64,000 nucleotides of DNA, taken from the NCBI GenBank assembly GCA_963780165.1, contig CAWABB010000008.1, positions 28,337-92,336 on the forward strand, read 5' to 3'. The notes beneath the pieces were generated by a model. It saw only the letters and a program-made list of their open reading frames with translations, searched no databases and was not told the DNA's origin. Positions within the stretch are counted from its first letter, which is position 1, and each line of letters begins with the position of its first letter. Origin of the DNA: CAWABB01 sp963780165 (GTDB lineage Bacteria > Bacteroidota > Ignavibacteria > UBA10030 > UBA6906). Shown here in pieces: positions 17,787-25,850 of this stretch. The translations under genes and the position numbers were made by a program.

Positions 17787-18749
17787 CTACCGCAAGAAAT
17801 GCCGGGGGAGGTATCCGCGTATCCGGACTCCCGCCGCATCGATGAGCACGGAATCCGGACTCACCCGGATGACGCGGGCGCCTGCGAGCCGGTCCTTGCC
17901 TTGACCGAGAACGCCGGCGGGAACCGCAATGATCACCGAATCTCCCCGGACCCTGACCGCGAAGCGAATCGTGTCCGCAGCGCCCGCTGCGAATTCCGCC
18001 GTCGCAGCCAGCCTGCCGTCGGGCGCGATCTCTACGCGATAGTGATGCGCGTCGATCTCCGAAGCTTCCGCCTCTCCCGGTGACTCCTTTTTCGCGAGCG
18101 CCTGATCCGGCCGGGCCGCAGCATCACCCTTCATGCGGCTCTCTCGCGTCCGACCAGATGCTGCCTCGCTCACCACGATCCCCCCGCTGTCGTACGTTCG
18201 CTCGAAGGCCCCGCCGGCTGCCGGCTGAGGCGTCGCCTTTTTCGCCTCCGGACTCGCCTGAGGCGCTGACGCGCCTACGCCAGGTGCCGCGTGCCTCTCA
18301 TCCCGAGCCCCGGCTTTGTCCACCTCATTCGACCGTGGGGCGGAAGGGGTGCGGTCAGCGATGTCCGGCCCGGCGTCTGCTGGTTCCACGGGGGTCTCCG
18401 CGGCCGTTGGCGTAACAGAGGGCGCGGGGAAGAACCAGCGTTGCCAGAGCGCAATGCCGGTGACGATCATGATCGCTGCCGCGAGCGCCGCGATTCTCCC
18501 CCACGGCACGCCCGGGCCCGGAGCCATCAGGGTGGCTGCGGCGATCCGCCGCTTCAGTTCCTGGCGGCCGGCCAGGCGGACGCCGTCCAGGATTTCCCGT
18601 TCCTGTCGGAAGGCCTCCCTGAGGTCGGAGTCCGTCGCCAGGCGGGCTTCGAACGCGACCCGCTCGGCCGGCGACATCCGGCCGAGAACGAACCGCTCGA
18701 GCAGCTCCTCCCGTTCCCGGTCGCGGGACGATTCACTGTGGTCGTTCAT
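17787..18749 (-). CDS. Putative transmembrane anti-sigma factor
   Basis: Membrane protein of 320 aa. The cytoplasmic N-terminus (1-80) contains ELLERFVLGRMSPAERVAFEA, a pattern seen in anti-sigma factors and FecR-like regulators, but no zinc-binding His/Cys motif. One TM helix spans about 84-106. A long Pro/Ala-rich extracytoplasmic linker (about 108-215) leads to a small C-terminal domain ending in RGYLPRHFLR. The ATG at 18749 lies within the last codons of the ECF sigma gene (17-bp overlap), so the two are coupled. By position and topology it should hold the sigma factor until an envelope signal releases it. Confidence 0.75.
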   Translation of the reverse strand: MNDHSESSRDREREELLERFVLGRMSPAERVAFEARLATDSDLREAFRQEREILDGVRLAGRQELKRRIAAATLMAPGPGVPWGRIAALAAAIMIVTGIALWQRWFFPAPSVTPTAAETPVEPADAGPDIADRTPSAPRSNEVDKAGARDERHAAPGVGASAPQASPEAKKATPQPAAGGAFERTYDSGGIVVSEAASGRTRESRMKGDAAARPDQALAKKESPGEAEASEIDAHHYRVEIAPDGRLAATAEFAAGAADTIRFAVRVRGDSVIIAVPAGVLGQGKDRLAGARVIRVSPDSVLIDAAGVRIRGYLPRHFLR

Positions 18750-19308
18750 AGGCGTTGAGAATCTGCTGAAGCGATTTCTTACATTGGTATTTCCGGGCCT
18801 TGGCCGTCTCGGCGTTGGCGAAACCGAGTCGGTTCGCAATCTCTTCCATGGTCGCCTGCTCCCAGTAGAACAGGAGCAGGATGGCACGGCAGGGCTCTCC
18901 GATCTTCTGCAGGGCGTCGTGGACAGTGCGGGTCCGTTCGACGTCGATCATGGTGTCCAGCGGCGAATCGCCCGGGTCGGCCGTCATATCGATCGTTCCA
19001 TGGGAAGGGGATTCCCTGCGCGCGCGGGCGAGACGCCTGAGCCAGAGGTTTCGCACGGTTCCCACGACGAATGTGGACAGCCTGGCGGTGTATTCAAACC
19101 GGCCGTCCCGCACCCGTTCCCAGAGGATCACCAGCGCCTCCTGGAGCATGTCGTCGGCGTCATCCTGAGTTCCGTTATTGGCGGTGACGTACCGCCGGAC
19201 AGGGCCGTCGCAGAGACGGTAGAGCATCACCAGTGTCTCTTCGTCACCGCGGCGTATCCCGTCAAGGAGGCGCGCGTCGTCATGCAGAAACAGGGTGGAG
19301 CGGGCCAT
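18733..19308 (-). CDS. ECF-type sigma-70 family RNA polymerase sigma factor
   Basis: Sigma factor of 191 aa. Region 2 (about 24-95) contains DDADDMLQEALVILWERV and the -10-recognition stretch TARLSTFVVGTVRNLWLRR. Region 4 (about 128-182) contains the helix-turn-helix ATMEEIANRLGFANAETAK followed by a basic segment. The sequence between regions 2 and 4 is short, as in ECF sigma factors. It overlaps the putative anti-sigma gene and is divergent from the DUF4139 gene, from which it is separated by 95 bp containing a GTGAACA/TGTTCAC inverted repeat. Confidence 0.92.
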   Translation of the reverse strand: MARSTLFLHDDARLLDGIRRGDEETLVMLYRLCDGPVRRYVTANNGTQDDADDMLQEALVILWERVRDGRFEYTARLSTFVVGTVRNLWLRRLARARRESPSHGTIDMTADPGDSPLDTMIDVERTRTVHDALQKIGEPCRAILLLFYWEQATMEEIANRLGFANAETAKARKYQCKKSLQQILNAYERPQ

Positions 19309-19345
19309 TTACCTTTCACTCATGAATGACATACAGAGTCGGAAG

Positions 19346-19376
19346 GTGAACAGGCGATGATACGAAGTATGTTCAC
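19346..19376. repeat. GTGAACA-N17-TGTTCAC inverted repeat between sigma and DUF4139 genes
   Basis: Perfect 7-bp arms (19346-19352 and 19370-19376) with a 17-bp spacer lie in the 95-bp divergent spacer. The TGAAC core resembles the -35 of many ECF promoters, and the symmetry would allow one such element facing each gene. This reading is speculative. Confidence 0.35.
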
Positions 19377-19403
19377 GAGATCAAACACCAGGAGGGATGT
19401 CCG

Positions 19404-20903
19404 ATGAAAGCACTGTTGTGGGGAATCTGCAGCCTCGCCGCGATCTCCGCGGCCGCGGCCCAGCCACGGGAGTCCGCGACGGCCAGCGAGCGGTCGGAGG
19501 TGAGCCTCACCATCTATAACCAGAACCTGTCGCTCATCCGGGAGGAGCGCACTCTCGTGCTGCCCCGCGGCACCGGCGCCGTCATCGTCCCCGACATCCC
19601 TGCCACTATCGACGGGACCTCGCTTCATTTCCGGAGCGTCACTGCGCCCGATGCGGTGAAGGTTCTGGAGCAGAGTTATCAGTACGACCTGGTCCACCAG
19701 GCGAAGCTCCTCGAGAAATATGTCGGAAAACAGATCGAGCTGGTCCGCGTGGACCTGTCGACGGAGAAGGAATACAGCGTGCCGGCCGTGCTTCTCTCCA
19801 CCGGCTTCTCCTCGCAACAGGGGTATCCGGGCGGGTATGCCGCACTGGGAGGCATGATCGTCGAGATCAACGGCAAGATCGAGGTGAATCCGGGCGGACG
19901 CGTCGTGCTTCCGAGCCTGACCGAAGGTCTCATCCTGAAGCCGCGACTGGAATGGCTCGTCGCCAGCAACAGGGAAGGAAAGCATGACGTCGAAATCAGC
20001 TACCTCGCCGGCGGGCTCTCCTGGGTCTGCAACTACGTCGCGCTGCTCGACAAGAACGACACGAAACTCGACCTCACCGGATGGGTGACGATCACCAACA
20101 ACTCCGGGACCACGTTCAAGGACGCGGGGCTGAAGCTCGTCGCAGGCGATGTCAACCTGGTGAAAGATCAGTTTGCCGGCCAGATGAAGGCCATGCGGGC
20201 ACAGGTTGCGGAGTTCGACGCGGCCGCACCTCAGTTCAAGCAGGCGGACCTGTTCGAGTACAAGCTGTATTCGTTGCAGCGGCGGACGAACATCAACGCG
20301 AGCGAGACGCGGCAGATCGAGCTGACCTCCGGGCGCGACGTCGCGGCCAGGAAGGTGTTCCTGTATGACGGGCTTGCGGACCAGTGGCACTACTGGAGGA
20401 ACAACTACTCGTATCGTTCGCAGGGGAGCTTCGGGCAGGAGTCGAACCCCAAGGTCGGCGTCTATATGACGTTCAAGAACGTGGAAGCGGGAGGGCTGGG
20501 CATTCCGCTGCCGAAGGGGACCGTGCGCGTCTACAAGCGCGATGACGACGGACGCGAGCAGTTTATCGGCGAAGATCAGATCGACCACACGCCGAAAGAC
20601 GAGGAAGTGCGGCTCTATCTCGGCAACGCGTTCGATCTCGTCGGGGAGCGGGCGCAGAAAGACTTCAAGTCGTACGCAAACGGACGCGTGGTCGAGGAGA
20701 CGATCGAAGTGAAGGTGCGGAACCACAAAAAGGAGAGCGCCGAGGTGCTCGTCTACGAACACCCGTGGCGATGGAGCCAGTGGGAAATCGTGAACAGCTC
20801 AACGAGCTGGACAAAGGTCGACCAGTCGACGCTGAAGTTCCCGGTGAAGGTGGCGAAGGACGGCGAGGTCACCGTCCGCTATACCATCCGGTACTCCTGG
20901 TAG
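19404..20903 (+). CDS. Secreted DUF4139 domain protein
   Basis: Exported protein of 499 aa with a signal peptide (about 1-19) and a long beta-rich DUF4139 region covering most of the rest. Typical segments are SLIREERTLVLP near the N-terminus, TGWVTITNNSGTTFKDA in the middle and the C-terminal VEVKVRNHKKESAEV. No enzymatic motif is visible and the family has no established biochemical role. AGGAGGG is well placed upstream of the ATG. It is divergent from the ECF sigma gene and may be a target of that sigma factor. It ends 4 bp before the convergent TonB-domain gene. Confidence 0.85.
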   Translation: MKALLWGICSLAAISAAAAQPRESATASERSEVSLTIYNQNLSLIREERTLVLPRGTGAVIVPDIPATIDGTSLHFRSVTAPDAVKVLEQSYQYDLVHQAKLLEKYVGKQIELVRVDLSTEKEYSVPAVLLSTGFSSQQGYPGGYAALGGMIVEINGKIEVNPGGRVVLPSLTEGLILKPRLEWLVASNREGKHDVEISYLAGGLSWVCNYVALLDKNDTKLDLTGWVTITNNSGTTFKDAGLKLVAGDVNLVKDQFAGQMKAMRAQVAEFDAAAPQFKQADLFEYKLYSLQRRTNINASETRQIELTSGRDVAARKVFLYDGLADQWHYWRNNYSYRSQGSFGQESNPKVGVYMTFKNVEAGGLGIPLPKGTVRVYKRDDDGREQFIGEDQIDHTPKDEEVRLYLGNAFDLVGERAQKDFKSYANGRVVEETIEVKVRNHKKESAEVLVYEHPWRWSQWEIVNSSTSWTKVDQSTLKFPVKVAKDGEVTVRYTIRYSW

Positions 20904-20907
20904 AGGA

Positions 20908-23289
20908 CTATCGACCGACCCTGAACGGGATCGACAGGTAGGTCGTTGTCCGTCCGTCTGCCGACACGCCCGGAGTGAACTCCGAGGCCATGACCGCCTC
21001 GGTGAACAGTACGTTGAGTGCCGGAAGCGTGCTGCGCGTAACGCGCGATGAAATGGGCTTCCCCTCGGAGTCGATTTCGACGAGCACCGTAACATCGCCG
21101 GTCATGCCGGACCGGAGAATGGCGTCGGGGATCAGAGGCTGCTGCAGCCTTTTGACCCCCGGCGCCTTCGCCGTTTGTGCGGGTCCGGGAGCCGGGGTCG
21201 AGGGCTGCTGTTGCCTGAGAGCCGCCGACTGCACGTCAAGTTTGCTGAGGCCGACGGGAGGATCGGCAGGCTGTTCCACCGGCGGTTCCTTGGCGGCTTC
21301 CACCGTCCCCTTGTCTGGTGCGGCCTCTCCCACCGGCCCGTCTGATACCGGCTCCTCCCTGCGGAGCTTGGCGGGAGTCGCAGCCTTCTTCGAGCCTGCG
21401 CTCGCGGGCTGATCGTCGGGGAGAATCTGCGGCTCGCTGAGCGTTACAGGCGTTGAAGGAGGCTCCCGGGTCTCCGCCTGTTCCGTCGTTTCAGGTTCAT
21501 GAGCCTTCGTGTCCGGACGGTCGGGCTTCGTCCCGCTGGGGGAGGAGATCAGGAATACGGCAGCCACGAGTATGAGGGCCCCGACTCCGCCGCCGTACAT
21601 CACGGGACGATGGCGATACCAGGCGACGGTGGCGTCGGATTCGCCCGCTTCCGAAGGTGGGGGAGCTGTCTCCCTTGAGCTCAGGTCGTCAAACGCCATG
21701 ACCGGCGGCGTGACCGCATCTCCCAGGGTCATGCCCGCGAAGGTTGAACGGCCACTTCCCGACTGCGATCCGTCTGTGTGTTTGCGCGATCCGAGGGTGT
21801 GGGCAAGGGACCCCTGGTACTCCACAAACGCCGCCTGAATGACGCGCTCGCACTCCTGGACGGCAGGGTGGAGCGGGTCGACTGCATATGCTCGCGCGAT
21901 CGAGTCGAAGGCCTTCGCGAAATCGCGGGTGGCGGCATGCTCCCGTGCGGTGTCAAGATGCGCTGCGATGCTGCCAGGGGTTTCCACTGATGCCCCGGTG
22001 GCGGGCTTCTGAACTGGCGGTACCTCCGGCTCGGATTCCTGGGCACGCAGAATTTCCTGTTCGAGGGCGCGCGTCGGCTCGCTGAATGGATCGATCACGA
22101 ACGCGAGCGCGACTTCGGCGAGCGCCGCTTCGAACTGGCTGCGCGTGAGGAACGCGCGGGCGCGATCGAGATGTTTCTCGATCTCCTCCTGTGTGGTCTT
22201 GCGCCTGCTCTCGGCGTCGACTTCCCGCTGGCGAAGAAGCGCCTGCCGTTCTTCCTCCGCTTTCCTGCGGAGGCTCTCCATCTGCTGCTGTTCCTGTTCG
22301 CGGCGCTTTGCGAGCTGTTCCTGCCGCTCGCGGCCGATCGCCTCGTCGCGGGCTGCGGTGATCTCCGCCTCCGCCGCCTGCAGAAGGGAGCTCGTTGGAT
22401 CCAGCACATACGCCCTGATGATGATATCCAGCGCCTCGCCGAACGCTCCCTGCGAGGCGGCGGCCTGAGCCTGGTCGGCGGCCGCCTGGACGCCGGCCCG
22501 GAGCTCCTCCGCTGCCCGCGCCCGCTCTTCCTCCTCCTGCTTCTTTCGCTGCAGTTCGGCGCGCGCGGCCAGGTCCTGCGCCCGTGCGATTTCCTGCTCC
22601 AGTTGCCGTGCCGCATGATTGTTCGGATCCAGCACGAGCGCAAACGCGAGCTCGTTCTGGGCTTCCTTCAGCCGTCCGGAGGACAGGAGTGTGCGGCAGC
22701 GCGAGAGCGATTCGTTCAGCTTCAGTTCGTGCGCAACCCGGCGTGCCTGCTCCTCCTGCGTTCTCCGCACATCGTCCTCGCGGCGGAGGTTCTCCATCTC
22801 ATTGTGATGGATTTCTTCCTGCTCCCTGGTCATGCGCTCCCGCTCGGTCTCCGCGAACCGCTCCGCATCCTGGCGGGCTTCGCGGACGCGTTGCTCGAGT
22901 CCGATGATGTCGGGGTTGTCCCCGTCCAGCAGCCGTGCACGGCCCACCTCTTCGAGGGCGCGCTGGAAATCCCCCGTACCGAGATACTCATTCGCCTTCG
23001 AGAGGATTGCGGCGACCTTGGAAAGGATGGCGACGCGCCGTTGATCAGCGCTCAGCGCGGAGGGAGTGCCCGGGTGCGGCGAGGGAGAGGGTGTGATACC
23101 CGGGGCGCGGCCGGATTCCGTTGACTCGCTCGGCGGGCGCTGCGGCTGTTCCATGAGGACCCTGATGCGCGCTTCATACGCCCTGACGTACGGGTTCTTG
23201 GGGTCCTCGTCCGACGCGCGAGCGAGAATGCGCAACGCCTCGGCGTAGTTCCCCTCCTTGACGAGGCGATCGACAAGCTTCAATAGCAT
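20908..23289 (-). CDS. TPR/coiled-coil single-TM protein with C-terminal TonB domain
   Basis: Unusual 793-aa TonB-like protein. The long N-terminal part (1-560) is built from repeated units of about 38-40 residues, each ending in motifs such as ALVLDPNNHAA, AYVLDPTSSLL and AFVIDPFSEPT. These are separated by Glu/Gln/Arg-rich coiled coil, so a cytoplasmic TPR-like rod is likely. One TM helix lies at about 565-587, followed by a Pro/Lys/Glu-rich periplasmic linker and a C-terminal TonB domain (about 715-793: IPDAILRSGMTGDVTVLVEI... and SIPFRVGR). The periplasmic end should contact TonB-dependent receptors. The ATG at 23289 gives an immediate TPR (LLKLVDRLVKEGNYAEALRI); an extended start at 23373 is possible. 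A shorter relative without the TonB end lies just upstream. Confidence 0.78.
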   Translation of the reverse strand: MLLKLVDRLVKEGNYAEALRILARASDEDPKNPYVRAYEARIRVLMEQPQRPPSESTESGRAPGITPSPSPHPGTPSALSADQRRVAILSKVAAILSKANEYLGTGDFQRALEEVGRARLLDGDNPDIIGLEQRVREARQDAERFAETERERMTREQEEIHHNEMENLRREDDVRRTQEEQARRVAHELKLNESLSRCRTLLSSGRLKEAQNELAFALVLDPNNHAARQLEQEIARAQDLAARAELQRKKQEEEERARAAEELRAGVQAAADQAQAAASQGAFGEALDIIIRAYVLDPTSSLLQAAEAEITAARDEAIGRERQEQLAKRREQEQQQMESLRRKAEEERQALLRQREVDAESRRKTTQEEIEKHLDRARAFLTRSQFEAALAEVALAFVIDPFSEPTRALEQEILRAQESEPEVPPVQKPATGASVETPGSIAAHLDTAREHAATRDFAKAFDSIARAYAVDPLHPAVQECERVIQAAFVEYQGSLAHTLGSRKHTDGSQSGSGRSTFAGMTLGDAVTPPVMAFDDLSSRETAPPPSEAGESDATVAWYRHRPVMYGGGVGALILVAAVFLISSPSGTKPDRPDTKAHEPETTEQAETREPPSTPVTLSEPQILPDDQPASAGSKKAATPAKLRREEPVSDGPVGEAAPDKGTVEAAKEPPVEQPADPPVGLSKLDVQSAALRQQQPSTPAPGPAQTAKAPGVKRLQQPLIPDAILRSGMTGDVTVLVEIDSEGKPISSRVTRSTLPALNVLFTEAVMASEFTPGVSADGRTTTYLSIPFRVGR

Positions 23290-23658
23290 AGTGCCCGGCA
23301 ATGGAGTCCTCTCGGTGCCTGAGTGTGTATGTGCCTGTAAGTCCATCTGATGAAAAGGCAAAGGGCATGCCATGCGGATATGAGGGCTTCCCCCGCGTAT
23401 TCCTCAAGATGGCTGTGATTCCCGGGCGTGGGAGCCAGAAAAAAGGAGAATCTACAGTGATGTGCACTCATGAGAAACTGAAGCGGCACCGATGAAGTCT
23501 CAGGCGAGCGCGGGATGAGAAAAGTGTTGGTGACGAACGCGGTGGATGCCGGAGCGAGAGCGAACGGGGCGTCGTCAGTCCTCAAGCTGTGGCACGAAAG
23601 TCACGAAGGTGTGGGGGACGCCTGCGGACGGCGAGCAGAACACGACGCGCCGAGGCAC
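23290..23658. other. Intergenic region upstream of the TonB-domain gene
   Basis: This 369-bp stretch separates two co-oriented minus-strand genes. The short frames in it show no recognisable protein, and I see no hairpin, RNA gene or clear promoter. It probably contains the leader of the TonB-domain gene and the 3' end of the upstream operon. Confidence 0.5.
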
Positions 23659-24537
23659 CTACTCGATGTACGACGAGTCGGGCGCAACCTGTGTCGAGTC
23701 GGCCCGCGGAGCGGCCTGCTCCGGAGCGTAAAGCTCGCGCTGAGGCGGAGGGACGGCCGACCGGGGAGTGGGAGTCGAGGGCGATTCCAGCTTCTTGATC
23801 AGGAAGACTGTGGCGAAGGCCAGGAGCGCGAGCGCAAGAAAGAGAAGGATGATCGATAACGGCGACAGCTTCTTTCGACCGGCGGGAGGCGTGTTGCCGT
23901 TTGTGCGCGGCTTTGCCGCTGCCTCTTCCGGCGCGCGCGGCTTCGCCGCCGGCCGGGTTGATTGCGGGCCGGGTTTCGGCGTGGGCGTGCCCGAGGCCGC
24001 TTGCGCGGACGCCGATTCCCTGCTGATGCGTGAGAGCTCCCCGATCTGGGCTTCGAAATCGCGGGCGATGGTGTTCTCGGGATCGATGATGAACACGCGG
24101 CGAATTTCGGCCAGCGCGTGGTCGTACTCGCCCTTCTTGACGTAATCGTGGGCGTGCTGGAAATACTGGTTCTTGAGCCACTCGTGAGCCGCGGCTCGTT
24201 CGGCCCGGGCGCGCTCGGCCGCCGCCGCGTCCGGCGCGGGTGCGGAAGGCATCGCGCGTTCGCCCGAGCCTGCCAGCGCACGATCCATGATGCCCGGGAT
24301 CGATTCGAGAATGTCGCTGCGCTCATCGTCGCCGAGCTTGCCCGCCAGGCTCAACTCGATGAGCTGTTCGACCTGTCGCTCAAAGGCGAGGACGTACACG
24401 TTGCGGGGGCTCAGCTTCTTCGCCTCTCTGACTGACGCGAGGGCGTCGTGATACGAGCCCGCTTCCGTGAGATCCCGTCCCTTCGCGAGGAGGCCGGCGA
24501 GTTCTTCAGATGAGAGAGGCTGCTGATGCTCAGTCAT
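23659..24537 (-). CDS. TPR-like cytoplasmic protein with C-terminal TM anchor
   Basis: Protein of 292 aa related to the N-terminal part of the neighbouring TonB-domain protein. Two repeat units are visible (about 10-55 and 120-165), with EAGSYHDALASVREAKKLSP and KKGEYDHALAEIRRVFIIDP. A Pro/Ala/Lys-rich linker leads to one TM helix (about 225-247) and a short Pro/Ser-rich tail with no TonB domain. The start is 12 bp after the MalK-type ATPase stop, so the two are probably cotranscribed. Its role is unknown; an adaptor or scaffold at the inner membrane is inferred. Confidence 0.75.
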   Translation of the reverse strand: MTEHQQPLSSEELAGLLAKGRDLTEAGSYHDALASVREAKKLSPRNVYVLAFERQVEQLIELSLAGKLGDDERSDILESIPGIMDRALAGSGERAMPSAPAPDAAAAERARAERAAAHEWLKNQYFQHAHDYVKKGEYDHALAEIRRVFIIDPENTIARDFEAQIGELSRISRESASAQAASGTPTPKPGPQSTRPAAKPRAPEEAAAKPRTNGNTPPAGRKKLSPLSIILLFLALALLAFATVFLIKKLESPSTPTPRSAVPPPQRELYAPEQAAPRADSTQVAPDSSYIE

Positions 24538-24549
24538 GGTCCGATGCGC

Positions 24550-25647
24550 TCAGAGCGACTTCTCTGTCTCTCGATCGAAGAAGTGAAGCTTGGTGGTGTC
24601 GACCAGAAGCGTGTACGCGCGGCCAACCTCCGGGGGACGGTCGGCGGCGAATCGCGCCACGTACTGCGATGCCGTCCCGGTCGTGAAGTAGACGAAGATC
24701 TCGTTGCCGACGGGCTCGACCACCTCGACGTTCGCGGTGATGGGTGCCATATGCTCGCCGCCGTCCTGCTGCTGGGCGAAGATATGCTCGGGGCGGATCC
24801 CCAGGACGATCGACGTCGAGCCTTTGAGGCGCTCCTTGTACGAGGTCGGGAGCGTGATGCTGAGCGGCGAGCCTTCCTGCGCGAACTGCGCCGTTCCGTT
24901 CGCTCGAATGGTCCCGGAGAGGAAGTTCATCGTCGGGCTTCCGATGAAGCCCGCAACGAACTTGTTCGCGGGATGATGATAAATGTTGAGCGGCGTGTCC
25001 ACCTGCTGCACGATCCCGTCCTTGAGGACCACGATCCGGTCGCCCATCGACATCGCCTCGATCTGATCGTGCGTCACGTAGATCATGGTCGTCTGCAGGC
25101 GGTGGTGGAGTCGTGAGATTTCTGTGCGCATCTGGACGCGGAGGTTGGCGTCGAGGTTGCTCAGCGGCTCGTCGAAGAGGAAGACCTTGGGGTTCCGGAC
25201 AATCGCCCTGCCGAGCGCGACGCGCTGGCGTTGACCGCCTGAGAGCGCCTTTGGCTTCCGATCGAGATAGGCGTCGATGCCCAGGATTTTGGCGGCGTTC
25301 TGTACGCGGCGGTCGATCTCGTCCTTCGGAGTTTTCCGGAGTTTCAGCCCGAACGCGAGGTTTTCGTACACCGTCATGTGCGGGTAGAGGGCGTAGTTCT
25401 GAAACACCATCGCGATGTCCCGGTCCTTCGGGGGAACTTCGTTGACAACCTTGCCGTCGATCGAAATGGTGCCTGTCGAAATCTCCTCAAGTCCCGCGAT
25501 CATGCGCAAAACAGTTGACTTTCCGCACCCCGAGGGGCCGACCAGGACTACGAACTCTCTGTCCTTGATTGTGACGGAGACATCACGGACTGCGGTGACC
25601 TTTCCGTCGTAGATCTTATGAACGCCTTCAAGCTTGACTTCTGCCAT
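24550..25647 (-). CDS. malK: Sugar ABC transporter ATP-binding protein (MalK/UgpC type)
   Basis: ATPase of 365 aa that energises carbohydrate ABC importers. Motifs are Walker A GPSGCGKST (37-45), Q-loop Gln83, signature LSGGQRQR (135-142), Walker B VFLFDE (155-160), an H-loop in YVTHDQ, and a C-terminal OB/TOBE regulatory domain (about 235-365) typical of MalK/UgpC/MsmX. The ATG at 25647 gives the usual MAEVKLEGV start. The matching solute-binding protein and two permeases are encoded far downstream (52244-55293), so this may be a shared ATPase. It is divergent from a LacI-type regulator; a TTGTGT-17-TATATT promoter lies just upstream. Confidence 0.92.
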   Translation of the reverse strand: MAEVKLEGVHKIYDGKVTAVRDVSVTIKDREFVVLVGPSGCGKSTVLRMIAGLEEISTGTISIDGKVVNEVPPKDRDIAMVFQNYALYPHMTVYENLAFGLKLRKTPKDEIDRRVQNAAKILGIDAYLDRKPKALSGGQRQRVALGRAIVRNPKVFLFDEPLSNLDANLRVQMRTEISRLHHRLQTTMIYVTHDQIEAMSMGDRIVVLKDGIVQQVDTPLNIYHHPANKFVAGFIGSPTMNFLSGTIRANGTAQFAQEGSPLSITLPTSYKERLKGSTSIVLGIRPEHIFAQQQDGGEHMAPITANVEVVEPVGNEIFVYFTTGTASQYVARFAADRPPEVGRAYTLLVDTTKLHFFDRETEKSL

Positions 25648-25680
25648 GCGGGGTCCGGAAGGTGTGGTGATGGGCTCAAC

Positions 25681-25709
25681 AATATACCGACGCACGAAGC
25701 AAAACACAA
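25681..25709 (-). promoter_or_regulatory. Candidate promoter for the malK-type gene
   Basis: On the minus strand TTGTGT (25709-25704) and TATATT (25686-25681) are separated by exactly 17 bp. The predicted start of transcription leaves a leader of under 30 nt before the ATG at 25647. Confidence 0.5.
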
Positions 25710-25760
25710 CCCCGGTTCGCCCGATCGGGAGCCGACATTACTTCGAAGGGAAAAAAACTC

Positions 25761-25790
25761 TTGACAGGAGGGGGGAGCGTCTCGTATCTT
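25761..25790 (+). promoter_or_regulatory. Promoter of the LacI regulator gene
   Basis: A perfect -35 hexamer TTGACA (25761-25766) and TATCTT (25785-25790) are separated by 18 bp. The LacI-type operator begins 3 bp downstream of the -10, which fits repression by steric block. Confidence 0.6.
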
Positions 25791-25793
25791 CGG

Positions 25794-25807
25794 TGGAAGC
25801 GCTTCCA
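25794..25807. promoter_or_regulatory. LacI-family operator TGGAAGCGCTTCCA
   Basis: A perfect 14-bp palindrome with the central CG of LacI/MalR/CcpA-type operators. It lies between the -10 of the lacI promoter and the ATG at 25851, consistent with autoregulation of the lacI-TonB receptor-PorV operon. It is also about 85 bp upstream of the divergent malK promoter. Confidence 0.75.
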
Positions 25808-25850
25808 GACCATCCTCCACCAACGCGTCCACAGATCCCCCTCGATCTTC

